Shown: piece after piece, positions 42,391 through 51,891 of the stretch
Position numbering within the stretch: position 1 is the stretch's first letter
How the letters are laid out: every line of letters starts with the position of its first letter
NCBI GenBank assembly: GCA_944326305.1
Contig: CALVDL010000001.1
Coordinates: 1 to 64,000, forward strand
Direction: 5' to 3'
Origin: an uncultured Bacteroidales bacterium
GTDB lineage: Bacteria > Bacteroidota > Bacteroidia > Bacteroidales > UBA932
Length of the DNA: 64,000 nucleotides
Position numbers and translations under genes: made by a program
The notes under the pieces: model-generated
Database searches by the model: none
Told to the model about the DNA's origin: nothing
What the model saw: the letters and a program-made list of their open reading frames with translations, nothing else

Positions 42391-44292
42391 ATGGGAAAAA
42401 TGGCGTTTATTGCAGCTGCAGCCATGCTGTGTGCATGCGGCCCGGCCTCTTACGGGCAGGATACAGTCGGGATGGATGATGTGACCGGCAGGGCGTTCAT
42501 GGTATTGACAGGGGCCATGACTGCCGAGGAGGCCGGGGAAGAGGATTTGGAGAGGCTTGAGGCGTTGCGCTCCCGCCCTCTGAAAATCAATCTGGCTTCG
42601 CGCAGCCGCCTTGCCGGGTCAGGGCTGTTCACGCAGTACCAGATAGAGTCGATCATTGACTACAGGAACCGTAACGGTGATATACTGTCTGCGGCGGAGT
42701 TCGCTGCGGTAGACGGGTTTACCCCCGAGACAGCCGTATATTATCTCCCGTTCCTGAGTTTCGCCTCGTCTGCAATGCCGGGGAAAGCCTCTTTGTCACC
42801 GCCCCGTATGGATAATTCACTTGTAGTCAAGTCTGCGGTTAAACTGCAGGAGCGCCAGCCTGTGTACAGCTATGGCATGAAGTACAGGTTCAGTGTGGAG
42901 GACAGGTTCGAGGCGGCCCTGACAGCAAGGAGCTCCTATGATGCGGGGAAGTTTCCTCCTGAGGCGGTGTCATTTTATGCGGCATACTATGGCAGGGGAG
43001 TTCTCGGGAAGGTGGTCATCGGGGATTTCAACCTCAGGTTCGGGCAGGGGCTCGTCATGTGGAGCGGATTCTCCATGAGCGGGATTCCTGCCCAGGGGGC
43101 GTTTTCCCGGCGGGCCTCCGGAATATCTCCTTACTGGTCCTATTCCGGAGACGGAAGCCATAGGGGAGTGGCGGCCGATTTCGGGACAGGTGACTTCATG
43201 GTGTCCGCCTTTGTTTCCGTACCCGGTGCCCGGGAAATGTCGGAGCCCGGAAATGACGCCGCGATTTCGGTTCTCCCGGGCATAAACGTTTCCTGGTACG
43301 GTATGGACGGGCAGGTATCCATTACATGTTATGCGCAGAGCCGTACCATTGCCGCCAGGGAAGACGGCGGCAGGGTCGGCCCGGCCAATGGTACCGGACG
43401 CTTTTTCGGGGAGTGCAAGGTCTCTGCGGATGCCAGATATACAGTAAAGGGGGTGGAACTGTTCGGCGAGGCCGCCATGGATGCCGTTGCACGCTCTGCC
43501 GCCGCGCTTGCCGGATGCCGGTTCAGCCCGTGCGGCGGGCTTTATCTGGCTTCCGGGCTGAGGTATTACCCTTCCGGTTACAGCGGAGGATATTCAGGTG
43601 CTTTGAGGAGCGGGAGCCGCTGCTCGAACGAGTACGGTTTTGCAGTGTCGGGCTCATTCTCGTCCGGGAAATATGTCCCTCTTGCCGGGAGGACAGGCTT
43701 CGGCTCGTCCGTGATAAGGCACCAGGGGGCCTTCAGCATGGACATGTCGCATTCCCCGGAGCCGAAATTCGGGGTCCATGAGGCTTCTTCGCAGTTCAAG
43801 GCCGTCTTTTCATATTCGCTGCAGCTTTCGTCATTGTTCAGTATGCAGTGGAAGGTGTCGGAAAGGCTCCGTTCATACGGAGACCGTGTCAGGACTGATG
43901 TCAGGGCCGACGTACGGTATGGCGACAGCCGGTGGTCATCTGTCCTCAGGGTGAACATCCTGCACTGCAGGGGGACCGGCATGCTTTCGTATATGGAGGG
44001 CGGTTACAAGTCTGCCCCTGTGTATGTATATGTAAGGGGAGGACTTTTCAGGGTGGATGACTGGGCGGACAGGATTTATGCGTATGAGCGTGACGCTCCG
44101 GGAAACTTTTCAGTGCCGGCCTACTACGGAAGGGGCTTCTGGCTGTCGCTTGTGTCGGGCCTGAAGCTGTCCGGATGGGGACGTCTCTATTTCAGGGCAT
44201 CATATACCGGCTATCCGTGGTCTTCACCTGGCCAGGAAAAGAAAAAGCCCGGCAGGGCCGAGCTTAAAATACAGATGAGCTTCAATCTATAG
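42391..44292 (+). CDS. HhH-domain protein with outer-membrane beta-barrel
   Basis: A 633-residue protein with an N-terminal signal or lipobox (AAAAMLCACG, Cys14 or Cys16). Then a helix-hairpin-helix stretch of ComEA type (about 65-120: LKINLASRSRLAGSGLFTQY, YRNRNGDILSAAEFAAVDGF). The last 480 residues are rich in aromatic, alternating strands (YSYGMKYRFSVEDRF, VVIGDFNLRFGQGLVMWSGF) and end in a terminal phenylalanine strand (KIQMSFNL), as in outer-membrane barrels. Such proteins are common in Bacteroidota; the function is unknown. Its 3' end overlaps the end of the convergent transglycosylase gene by 6 bases. Confidence 0.7.
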   Translation: MGKMAFIAAAAMLCACGPASYGQDTVGMDDVTGRAFMVLTGAMTAEEAGEEDLERLEALRSRPLKINLASRSRLAGSGLFTQYQIESIIDYRNRNGDILSAAEFAAVDGFTPETAVYYLPFLSFASSAMPGKASLSPPRMDNSLVVKSAVKLQERQPVYSYGMKYRFSVEDRFEAALTARSSYDAGKFPPEAVSFYAAYYGRGVLGKVVIGDFNLRFGQGLVMWSGFSMSGIPAQGAFSRRASGISPYWSYSGDGSHRGVAADFGTGDFMVSAFVSVPGAREMSEPGNDAAISVLPGINVSWYGMDGQVSITCYAQSRTIAAREDGGRVGPANGTGRFFGECKVSADARYTVKGVELFGEAAMDAVARSAAALAGCRFSPCGGLYLASGLRYYPSGYSGGYSGALRSGSRCSNEYGFAVSGSFSSGKYVPLAGRTGFGSSVIRHQGAFSMDMSHSPEPKFGVHEASSQFKAVFSYSLQLSSLFSMQWKVSERLRSYGDRVRTDVRADVRYGDSRWSSVLRVNILHCRGTGMLSYMEGGYKSAPVYVYVRGGLFRVDDWADRIYAYERDAPGNFSVPAYYGRGFWLSLVSGLKLSGWGRLYFRASYTGYPWSSPGQEKKKPGRAELKIQMSFNL

Positions 44293-45972
44293 CTTCGGGA
44301 TCTTGATCTTCATCCCTGGCTTGATCTTGCTGCTTATGCCGTTGAAGTCCATTATGTTCTGGGCACTGACGCCTGGATAGTTCTTGGCAATGAGGTACAG
44401 GGAGTCCCCGTTTTTAACTGTGTATATAGTGTACTCAGTATCGGCAGGGAATTTTTGCGGGGAGGCGGACTTGGCTGTGGATGCGACAGATTTTGAAGCC
44501 GATGATGAGGAGGTTGACGGTGCTGTACCTCCGCGGTAGATGACAAGCCTCTGCCCGATGCGGATGTTGTCGCTGCGCAGATTGTTCCACCTCTTTATTT
44601 GGCTTACGCTGCATCTGTACCTGATGGCAAGCATTCCGAGGACTTCTCCCCTCTGGACCCTGTGGATGATTCGCTCCCCGTCGCCTCCGTCCTGTATTTT
44701 CTTGATTACTATCGGGTTGAACAGCTCGTCTGCCTTGTATGCGTACAGGGAGTCCTCATGGTCGATGAATGCTCCGGAGTACTGGTACGGAATCCGGAGG
44801 ATATATTCCCGTTCGTTTCCGGGGACGATTTCATGCCTGTACTGCGGGTTGAGGTCCTTCAGTGTCTGGAGCGGTACACCGACAAGGTCGCTTACCTGCT
44901 TGAAATGCAGCATCTTGTTGATCTTGAAAGTGTCGGTCACTGCGGGCAGTTCAACGGGCTGCGGAATGATTCCGTGTTCCTTGTAATAGGTCATTGTATA
45001 CAGGGCACCTACGAATGCCGGGACATATCCCCTGGTTTCACGCGGAAGGTACGGGTAGATGTCCCAGAAGGCGCGTTTCCCTCCGCTGCGCCTGATGGCC
45101 TTGTTGACATTTCCAGCCCCGCAGTTGTAGGATGCGATGGCGAGGTTCCAGTCTCCGAAGATTTTGTATGCATCCTTAAGGTATTCTGCTGCAGCGTGGG
45201 CTGATTTTATAGGATCGCATCTTTCGTCCACGAATGAGTTGATGGTAAGCCCGTACAGTTTTGCCGTAGAGTACATGAACTGCCACATTCCTTTGGCCCC
45301 GGCACGTGATACTGCAGTCGGGTTGAGAGCAGATTCGATGATAGCCAGTGCCTTGAATTCCTCCGGCATGTCATGCTCGTTGAATATTTCCTCGAAAATC
45401 GGCATGTAGTAGCTGCACAGCCCGAGCATTTCGGGCATGGACTTGGACATTTTCTCGGAATAGAGGATGATGTAGTTCCTGACGATGCTGTTGTACGGAA
45501 GGTCGATGAATGAGTTCATCGCTGTAAGCCGTTTGATATAGACGGAGTCGGGGACATTGGATTCGAATTTTACCGAGTCCATGTCATATTCCGGCATGAA
45601 GTCCTCTGAATTCACCTTTTTGTGCAGGTACCACAGGTTCAGGAGGCTGTCGGTCACTTCCGGAGTATAGTTCTCCACTGGCAGGCCCCCTCTGCTGCGG
45701 CTTTCATTGTCCTCGTATATTGCAAGTATCTCGGCTGTGAGCGAGTCCTTTACTGTGAGCTCGTCCCGGTATCTGTCGATTTCGGCTGTGAGCGAGTCCA
45801 CCAGACGGGTGAGCTCCATGTTCTCTTTTACAAGTGCCGTCTTGCTTTTTGTGTTTCTGAACCTTTTGAATATCCCGGTCGAGTCCTTTGCGGAGGATGC
45901 GCAGCAGATGACCGGGAGGCTGAGTGCGGTGATTGCCGCGGCCATGTATCTTATAAGTGATCTTTTCGTCAT
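44287..45972 (-). CDS. Membrane-bound lytic transglycosylase, MltD-like, with LysM
   Basis: A 561-residue exported protein: signal segment (about 8-26), a coiled-coil stretch (MELTRLVDSLTAEIDRYRDE), an SLT domain with the catalytic Glu in IIESALNPTAVSRAGAKGMW and the conserved AIASYNCGAGNVNKAI, then two LysM repeats (about 433-476 and 515-559) with a Ser-rich linker. It cleaves peptidoglycan between MurNAc and GlcNAc. It is the last gene of the parA-parB-DUF5683 set, an order conserved in Bacteroidota. Confidence 0.94.
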   Translation of the reverse strand: MTKRSLIRYMAAAITALSLPVICCASSAKDSTGIFKRFRNTKSKTALVKENMELTRLVDSLTAEIDRYRDELTVKDSLTAEILAIYEDNESRSRGGLPVENYTPEVTDSLLNLWYLHKKVNSEDFMPEYDMDSVKFESNVPDSVYIKRLTAMNSFIDLPYNSIVRNYIILYSEKMSKSMPEMLGLCSYYMPIFEEIFNEHDMPEEFKALAIIESALNPTAVSRAGAKGMWQFMYSTAKLYGLTINSFVDERCDPIKSAHAAAEYLKDAYKIFGDWNLAIASYNCGAGNVNKAIRRSGGKRAFWDIYPYLPRETRGYVPAFVGALYTMTYYKEHGIIPQPVELPAVTDTFKINKMLHFKQVSDLVGVPLQTLKDLNPQYRHEIVPGNEREYILRIPYQYSGAFIDHEDSLYAYKADELFNPIVIKKIQDGGDGERIIHRVQRGEVLGMLAIRYRCSVSQIKRWNNLRSDNIRIGQRLVIYRGGTAPSTSSSSASKSVASTAKSASPQKFPADTEYTIYTVKNGDSLYLIAKNYPGVSAQNIMDFNGISSKIKPGMKIKIPKL

Positions 45973-45995
45973 TATTGTATTATGTTTATTGAAAA

Positions 45996-46997
45996 TCAGA
46001 ATCTTATACCAAGGCTCAGCCCTATTGCATTGCCTGTAACACCGAAATTCATGGCAGGCTGCATGGCGTATGCGTTGTCCGGTGCTATCACCGCGGGCTC
46101 GACCTTCATGGTGATGTCGTCACTCACTTCAAAATCATGCATATAGGCGAATACGTTCGCATCTATGACCTGCAGGAGATAGAACAGCGCCGTGGCTACT
46201 ATCGAATAATCCCTGTAGCGGCGGTACACATCCCTGTACCATTGGGCCGTCTCGGCGGAGATTGTGCCGGTGTACTCGATGTCAGGGGAGGTGGCCTCAT
46301 TGTGTATCCTCTTGAACCTCTGGTAGTTGATATTGTTTGTATAGAGGTAGTGCACAGAGCCCAGAAGGCATCCGTAGTATATGGGGATTTTCCAGTATTC
46401 ACCATTGTAGGCCTGTCCGAGTCCTGGAAGCAGGATGGAATAGAGTGTGGCTCTTCCCGGATGGGGATGCTCATCCTTTTTATAGCTTACCACACCGTCC
46501 ATCAGGGTGCCCCAATATATGAGCCCTGCCCCGACCATGAACCATGTTCCCATGCGTTTAGCCCCGTAGTCTATCCCAGGGGTTATGTTGATGTCCGTGG
46601 CTCCTTCCGGGATCTTCGCCAGGATGTCGTTGTAGTTCCTCTTCGAGACATTGTATTTGTGGAAATAATATCCTCCGAGTCCGGCGCATACCCCGATACC
46701 TCCGTACACTATGGGCAGCTTCCAGTAGTCCCTGTTGTAGATCTGCGAAATTCCGGGCATGAATACAGATCCGGCGAACATCGTACCTATCTTGAGGTCC
46801 TGCTTGTGGGCAACACCCCTGAACAGTTCCTTGAAAGAGAACATTTTGTCCGAAGTGTCTGTCTGGGCGGTGGAGTCTGCGGGGTTGTAGTTCTGCGTAA
46901 AGGCCTCTTCCTTGAACTGCGCATTTGCGTTTACGGAAAAAGCCAGTATACATACAATCGCGGCAAGAATATATCCGAAGAATCTTTTTTCTTTCAT
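45996..46997 (-). CDS. DUF5683 membrane protein
   Basis: The start at 46997 gives a signal peptide (MKEKRFFGYILAAIVCILAF, ending NANAQ) and 333 residues; an upstream ATG at 47033 would add 12 residues. Two copies of the DUF5683 pattern are visible, SVFMPGISQIYNRDYWKLPI and SILLPGLGQAYNGEYWKIPI, each followed by membrane segments. The function is unknown, but the gene is regularly found between parB and a lytic transglycosylase in Bacteroidota, suggesting an envelope role. Confidence 0.85.
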   Translation of the reverse strand: MKEKRFFGYILAAIVCILAFSVNANAQFKEEAFTQNYNPADSTAQTDTSDKMFSFKELFRGVAHKQDLKIGTMFAGSVFMPGISQIYNRDYWKLPIVYGGIGVCAGLGGYYFHKYNVSKRNYNDILAKIPEGATDINITPGIDYGAKRMGTWFMVGAGLIYWGTLMDGVVSYKKDEHPHPGRATLYSILLPGLGQAYNGEYWKIPIYYGCLLGSVHYLYTNNINYQRFKRIHNEATSPDIEYTGTISAETAQWYRDVYRRYRDYSIVATALFYLLQVIDANVFAYMHDFEVSDDITMKVEPAVIAPDNAYAMQPAMNFGVTGNAIGLSLGIRF

Positions 46998-47035
46998 TTT
47001 TCGATGTTTCAGAATGAATATCCTGTTTTTCAAGG

Positions 47036-47968
47036 TCAGATTCCGGAATCTTCAATTGCTTTGAGGAATTTTTTTACCTCATCGTCAGACGAGAAGCGTA
47101 TGGTCATAGTCCCTTTGCCCTCTGAAGTGCGTTTGAGGCTTATGCTGTTGTCAAAATATTTGCCGAAGATCTCAAGCATCTTGAAATAGTCTTCAGGCAG
47201 GTCCTGTCCGGCCTTTTTCTTCTGCTGCCCGTTCCCCTCGAGTTTCTTGATTCTCTCCTCGAGCTGCCTTACAGACAGGTCCTCCTTGATGATCAGGTCG
47301 CACAGCTGCTCCTGGATGTCCTCGTTCTCGATTCCGAGCAGGACTTTGGCATGCCCTACGCTCAGGAGGCCGACCTTCAGGTCGTGCTGCACTTTGGCAG
47401 GCAGCTTCAGGAGCCTGAGGTAGTTGGTGACCGAAGCCCGTTTCTTTCCCACCCTTACCGCCATCTGTTCCTGGGTCAGGCTGCATTCCTCTATGAGTCT
47501 CTGGTAGCTCATGGCTATCTCTATCGGGTCCAGGTTCTCGCGCTGGATGTTCTCCACGATGGCCATCTCCAGCATCCCCTGGTCGTTGGTGTCGCGGATG
47601 TATGCAGGAATCTCCTCCAGACCTGCAAGGCGGCACGCCCTGTATCTGCGCTCTCCGCTTATTATCTGGTACCTGTCAGAGGACCTGCGCCTTACGGTAA
47701 TCGGCTGGATAAGCCCCAGTGACTTTATTGATTCCGCCAGGCCCTCCAGCGCCTCACTGTCGAACGACATCCTCGGCTGGTACGGGTTGGCCTCGATGAG
47801 GTCTATCGGTATCAGCATTATGTCCGCTGTTGCCCTGTCCGGCTCCGGGGTCTCTGGAGTCACTACGGTCTTATGTACATATTCTACGGGTTTCCTTATC
47901 TGGGTCAGGGCCTGGTCGCCAAGCAATGCTCCAAGTCCTTTGCCTAACCCTCTCGGCTGCTTGCTCAT
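47036..47968 (-). CDS. parB: Chromosome partitioning protein ParB
   Basis: A 310-residue ParB/Spo0J protein. The N-terminal GLGKGLGALLGD stretch (linked to ParA) comes first, then the CTPase/ParB domain with LIEANPYQPRM and ISGERRYRACRLAGL (GERR motif), the helix-turn-helix region VRVGKKRASVTNYLRLLKLP, and a C-terminal dimerisation part. It loads at parS sites and acts with ParA in chromosome segregation. Its start overlaps the parA stop by 4 bases (ATGA). I could not find a parS site in the window. Confidence 0.96.
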   Translation of the reverse strand: MSKQPRGLGKGLGALLGDQALTQIRKPVEYVHKTVVTPETPEPDRATADIMLIPIDLIEANPYQPRMSFDSEALEGLAESIKSLGLIQPITVRRRSSDRYQIISGERRYRACRLAGLEEIPAYIRDTNDQGMLEMAIVENIQRENLDPIEIAMSYQRLIEECSLTQEQMAVRVGKKRASVTNYLRLLKLPAKVQHDLKVGLLSVGHAKVLLGIENEDIQEQLCDLIIKEDLSVRQLEERIKKLEGNGQQKKKAGQDLPEDYFKMLEIFGKYFDNSISLKRTSEGKGTMTIRFSSDDEVKKFLKAIEDSGI

Positions 47969-48738
47969 TTTGTCTGGTTTTTCTCGAGTAATTCTTTTGC
48001 GAGGCTCAGATAGTTGGCCGTGCCGTTGCAGATGACATCATACAGGATGATCGGCTTGCCGTGCGAAGGGGCCTCGCTGAGGCGTATGTTGCGCTGGATT
48101 ATTGTCCTGAAGACCATATCCTTGAAATGCTCCCTGAGCTCCGCCTCCACCTGGGTATGGACTTTTGTTCGCCCGTCGAACATCGTCACGACGAAGCCTT
48201 CTATCGTAAGGTCCGGGTTGACACCGTTCTGGACAAGCCTGATGGTCTGGAGAAGCTTTCCGAGCCCTTCCAGCGCGAAGAACTCCGGCTGAACCGGGAT
48301 TATCACGGAGTCCGCGGCGGTCAGGGAGTTGACGGTTATGAGACCGAGGGACGGGGAGCAGTCTATTATGATGTAGTCATAGTCACCGCGGATAGGGGCA
48401 AGGGCGTTTTTCATCACCGACTCCCTTTCCGGCGTCTCGAGCATCTCGATTTCCGCACCCACGAGGTTGATGTGGGACGGTATCATCTGGAGGTTCGCTA
48501 TCTCTGTCTGTATGAGCGCATCCGAAATATCGATCCTTCCAATCATGACTTCATACAGGGTGCGCTTCTGGTCATTGTCCGGGGAGAAGTTCAGTCCGGA
48601 GGTCGTATTTGCCTGAGGGTCTGCGTCTATGATCAGGACTTTCTTCTCAAGGACGGCAAGGGATGCCGCAAGATTGATTGCGGTGGTGGTCTTGCCTACA
48701 CCTCCTTTCTGGTTTGCGATGGCTATTACTTTTCCCAT
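47965..48738 (-). CDS. parA: Chromosome partitioning ATPase ParA
   Basis: The start at 48738 gives MGKVIAIANQKGGVGKTTTA, the normal N-terminus, and 257 residues; an upstream ATG would add five. Deviant Walker A KGGVGKTTTAINLAA is at 11-25, then DADPQANTTSGL (Walker A') and YIIIDCSPSLGLITVNSLTA (Walker B). It binds DNA as an ATP dimer and is moved by ParB. First gene of the four-gene minus-strand operon, with a -7 element at 48772-48779. Confidence 0.95.
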   Translation of the reverse strand: MGKVIAIANQKGGVGKTTTAINLAASLAVLEKKVLIIDADPQANTTSGLNFSPDNDQKRTLYEVMIGRIDISDALIQTEIANLQMIPSHINLVGAEIEMLETPERESVMKNALAPIRGDYDYIIIDCSPSLGLITVNSLTAADSVIIPVQPEFFALEGLGKLLQTIRLVQNGVNPDLTIEGFVVTMFDGRTKVHTQVEAELREHFKDMVFRTIIQRNIRLSEAPSHGKPIILYDVICNGTANYLSLAKELLEKNQTK

Positions 48739-48771
48739 AATCGTGTTGAACATTCAATGACTAAATCTCGG

Positions 48772-48779
48772 CAAATTTA
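48772..48779 (-). promoter_or_regulatory. -7 element of the parAB operon
   Basis: The minus strand reads TAAATTTG, 33 bases before the parA ATG. The rest of the 222-base gap down to the priA stop holds no gene I can support. Confidence 0.55.
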
Positions 48780-48960
48780 CAAAATAATTCATTAGGGAAC
48801 CGATTTAGTTTTCAACAAAATTCTTTTATCGGCCATTCCGGAGTGAATTTCCCGGCTCCTGTCCAGCCTGTGGCGTCCGGAAAGCGGCTTTCATTCCCTT
48901 AAAAGCGGGTGGCAAAAAGTCCTGGAGGTACCGCGTCCGGAGGCGGATGTGCCTTACATG

Positions 48961-51360
48961 TCAGGCCGGGTCTACATCGATGACGATACGGCCCTGGCAT
49001 CCCTCTTTCCTCTCGAATCCGGAGACTGTTTTCTGTATCAGGGCTTTGTTTTGGGAGAGCATCCTGTCTTTAGGCAGGCTTATCCTGACGGTGCGGACGT
49101 GCCTCCCCGCGTCCAGCCCGGATATGGGGCTGTATGGTCCGACTGTGCGGAAGCTGTATCTCCCTAATTCCCTGCACAGTTTCTGTGATATTTCCTCTGC
49201 GCGGGCTTCGTGCGGGTCCTTGACAGATATGTCGATTATCCTGCAGTACGGAGGGTAGCCGAAGTCGCGCCTTTCCCTGAGCAATTCGTCTGTGCATATT
49301 TCCCCGGAGGAGTAAAGCTGCCTGTAGACCGGATGGCCGGGCTGGCTTGTCTGGATGACGAACCTGCCGTTGCTGCCCCTCCTGCCGCAGCGTCCGCGGA
49401 ACTGTTCGAGAATCTGCAGCGCCTTCTCGTCCGCCCGGAAATCCTGCTGGCCAAGCAGCGAGTCCGCCCCGATGACGGCCACGAGCGCGAGCCTGCTGAA
49501 ATCGAAGCCTTTGGTCACTATCTGTGTGCCTATCAGGATGTCTGTCTCCCCGCGGCTGAAGCTCTTTATCACTTCGCTTTCGTATTTGCGGTTCTGGGCC
49601 GTGTCCCCGTCAAGCCGTGCTATCCTCGCCTGCGGGAACAGGGCGGCGACCTCCTCCTCTATCTTCTGTGTCCCGGCGCCGAGCCCGGTGAGGCTGCCTC
49701 CGCATTTGCTGCATTTGCCTGTATGGGGCCTGCTGTAGCCGCAGTAGTGGCATATCTCTTTCCCGGAGGACTTGTGGTAGCTTAGGCTCACGTTGCAGTG
49801 CGGGCATCTGGGGATGTCCCCGCACACGCTGCACTGAAGGACAGGGGAGTAGGACCTCCTTGACCGCAGGATGACCACCTGCTCCGACCTTGCGAGGGTC
49901 TCCTGTATCCTGAAGATCAGCTTGAGCGACAGGTCTCCGCGCATGCCCCTTTTCTTCCTCTCTGCCGAAGTGTCTATGATTTCGACATCGGCATCCGCGG
50001 CCCCGTGGTATCTTCTCGTAAGCTCCACGAGGGCGTATTTGCCTGTCATGCAGTTGTATATCGACTCCAGTGACGGGGTGGCCGACCCCAGGAGGACAGG
50101 GCAGGAGTGGAGCGAGCCGAGCATTATCCCGGTGTCCCTGCCGTTGTATCGCGGGGCGGGGGACTCCTGCTTGTATGAACTGTCGTGCTCTTCGTCTATT
50201 ATTATCAGCCCGAGGTTTTCGTGCGGGAGGAAAAGCGCGGACCTGGTCCCTATGACCATATAGGATGAAGCCTCTCCCGTCGCTTGTCTCCTCACTGTGT
50301 CCTGGACCGTGCAGGCCACCTCGGCCCTTCTCATCTGCGTCTCTCCGGAGTGGAAAGTCAGCAGCGAGTCCCCGAACACGGATTCAAGCCTTTCTTCCAG
50401 CTGTTTGCTCAGCGCTATCTCCGGCACAAGGTACAGCACGTTCTTGCCCCCGGCCATGACTTCCGCGGCGATGCTCATGTATATCTCCGTCTTGCCCGAC
50501 CCTGTAACACCTTTCAGCAGGACGGTGCCATGCAGCCTGAAAGCGTCCTTTATGGCCGCGAAGGCCCTGTCCTGGTCTTCCGTAAGGGAAAACCCGAGCC
50601 CTTTCCTCTTTTCCTCACATGTCTGGATGCCGTTCCTTTCACCCTGGACGGCGGTCCTTGCAATGCCCTTTTCCTGCAGTCCGGCGATTTCCTCACCGAT
50701 CCTGCCGATTTCCTTTTCCGCAGAGGCAATGGCCGAGCTGTTCGAGGCTATGTCTGCCTTTATCTTCTCGATTTCGGATATGTATTTCTTCCTTGCCCCG
50801 TCCTGCCTTGCCTTTGAAAGCATCAGGGACTTCCTTTCTATCCTTGACAGCAGCGATGCGTTTGCCGCCTCCAGTGTCCTGACTGCCTTTTCCTGCCGTG
50901 TCTTCACCATGAGCAGCTTCCTCACAGCCGCATCCATGACAGCTTTCCTTCTCTTTTCCAGTCTTTCAGACCTGCGTGCCATGGCCTGTTCAGAGGAGAC
51001 CTTCTGTGAAGGGTAGGCCGCCTTGTATACCTCGCCGACGCTGCACATATAGTATTCAGCCACCTTCCTCCAGAGCCCTATCTCCTTCTTTCCTATCCGC
51101 CCCAGCCCTGACTCCACCGCCAGCGCATCCTTTATCTTCGCCTCCTCGATCTCAGGGACAATCCCGGTCTCCGATACCACACCTGTATATTCCTTTCCGG
51201 CGAACATCACCCTGACCCTGTCACCTTCTTCCACCTTCACCGGGAGTCCGTCTTTTCCCTCAGCACTGACCTTTACTCCATAGCAGGGCTCCCACTCAAG
51301 CCTGAGCGGGAGAATCACCGAAACGAAGACCCTTTCATAACCGGTATAAAGACTGTCCAT
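48961..51360 (-). CDS. priA: Primosomal replication-restart helicase PriA
   Basis: ATG 51360 gives 799 residues; a longer frame of 35 residues would run into the promoter. The 3'-DNA-end-binding N-terminal domain is followed by a basic, helical region (about 130-250: KRRKAVMDAAVRKLLMVKTR, SEIEKIKADIASNSSAIASA) somewhat longer than in E. coli. Then come Walker [12 protein letters not shown], motif II IIDEEHDSSYKQ, eight zinc-binding cysteines (CSVCGDIPRCPHC, CHYCGYSRPHTGKCSKC) and motif VI RGRCGRRGSNG. It rebuilds replication forks after collapse. Confidence 0.96.
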   Translation of the reverse strand: MDSLYTGYERVFVSVILPLRLEWEPCYGVKVSAEGKDGLPVKVEEGDRVRVMFAGKEYTGVVSETGIVPEIEEAKIKDALAVESGLGRIGKKEIGLWRKVAEYYMCSVGEVYKAAYPSQKVSSEQAMARRSERLEKRRKAVMDAAVRKLLMVKTRQEKAVRTLEAANASLLSRIERKSLMLSKARQDGARKKYISEIEKIKADIASNSSAIASAEKEIGRIGEEIAGLQEKGIARTAVQGERNGIQTCEEKRKGLGFSLTEDQDRAFAAIKDAFRLHGTVLLKGVTGSGKTEIYMSIAAEVMAGGKNVLYLVPEIALSKQLEERLESVFGDSLLTFHSGETQMRRAEVACTVQDTVRRQATGEASSYMVIGTRSALFLPHENLGLIIIDEEHDSSYKQESPAPRYNGRDTGIMLGSLHSCPVLLGSATPSLESIYNCMTGKYALVELTRRYHGAADADVEIIDTSAERKKRGMRGDLSLKLIFRIQETLARSEQVVILRSRRSYSPVLQCSVCGDIPRCPHCNVSLSYHKSSGKEICHYCGYSRPHTGKCSKCGGSLTGLGAGTQKIEEEVAALFPQARIARLDGDTAQNRKYESEVIKSFSRGETDILIGTQIVTKGFDFSRLALVAVIGADSLLGQQDFRADEKALQILEQFRGRCGRRGSNGRFVIQTSQPGHPVYRQLYSSGEICTDELLRERRDFGYPPYCRIIDISVKDPHEARAEEISQKLCRELGRYSFRTVGPYSPISGLDAGRHVRTVRISLPKDRMLSQNKALIQKTVSGFERKEGCQGRIVIDVDPA

Positions 51361-51432
51361 TACAATAATAATACAATGTCGACGGTGTATCATGATGGGC
51401 AATCTTACCCATTCCGACACACTTCCCGGAAG

Positions 51433-51440
51433 CAAAATTA
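51433..51440 (-). promoter_or_regulatory. -7 element of priA
   Basis: The minus strand reads TAATTTTG; a TTTG lies 22 bases farther upstream. It is 73 bases before the priA ATG. Confidence 0.5.
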
Positions 51441-51490
51441 GTCCAAACTTCGCGATAATCCGCAAAAGTCATAAAAAATACAAAAAAAAA

Positions 51491-51521
51491 TTTGGAGTGT
51501 GACAATTTTTGTCTACCTTTG
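51491..51521 (+). promoter_or_regulatory. Full-consensus promoter of tRNA-Phe
   Basis: TTTG (51491-51494), 19 bases, then TACCTTTG (51514-51521), the same as the tRNA-Ser promoter. The tRNA starts 41 bases downstream. Confidence 0.8.
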
Positions 51522-51561
51522 CAATCCCGAACGCGGTAAGCGTCAGTTCTTAAAGAAAAAT

Positions 51562-51634
51562 GGTGTCATAGCTCAGTTGGTAGAGCAAAGGACTGAAAAT
51601 CCTTGTGTCCCTGGTTCGATTCCCGGTGACACCA
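51562..51634 (+). tRNA. tRNA-Phe (anticodon GAA)
   Basis: A 73-base cloverleaf: acceptor GGTGTCA with TGACACC, D arm GCTCAGTTGGTAGAGC, anticodon loop CTGAAAA (anticodon GAA), and T arm CCTGGTTCGATTCCCGG. It is intact. A 34-base part (51573-51606, D arm to anticodon arm) is repeated exactly at 52722-52755, so this gene looks like the insertion target of the MNT/HEPN islet. Confidence 0.96.
51573..51606 (+). repeat. 34-base exact repeat in tRNA-Phe, copy 1 (possible att)
   Basis: D arm through anticodon arm of tRNA-Phe, identical to 52722-52755, offset 1149 bases. Weaker similarity continues on both sides. Confidence 0.9.
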
Positions 51635-51643
51635 CTGTAAATG

Positions 51644-51676
51644 AGAGAGTTGCAGAAATGTGGCTCTCTTTTTTTT
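51644..51676 (+). terminator. Terminator after tRNA-Phe
   Basis: AGAGAG (51644-51649) pairs with CTCTCT (51664-51669) followed by T residues to 51676. Confidence 0.6.
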
Positions 51677-51712
51677 GTGCTCAAAAATGTCTGAAATAAC
51701 TTGAAAATTGGG

Positions 51713-51742
51713 TTTTCTAAAAGTTTTACCCAAAATGGCAAC
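51713..51742 (+). repeat. Inner ~30-base imperfect repeat, left copy
   Basis: TTTTCTAAAAGTTTTACCC and the following bases match 52659-52690 (TTTTCCAAAAAGTTTTAACC...) with a few changes and one or two length differences. The two copies flank the MNT/HEPN pair inside the tRNA-Phe repeats. Confidence 0.55.
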
Positions 51743-51891
51743 AGTTGATGTGGTTTGCTGCAATTCACTTTGAATTGATTTATATAGAAGAAGTGGATAC
51801 ATCTTTTTCTTTCATGGGCTTCATGGATCTGGCTTATTGAATGAAGATTGAGTAAAAATAGTTATATTAGCGACATAAATGCTTTTGAGTT

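Noticed and set aside
46137..47189. 350-codon open frame on the plus strand opposite DUF5683 and parB
   Set aside because: It is antisense to two well-supported genes and encodes nothing recognisable; long antisense frames are common at this base composition.
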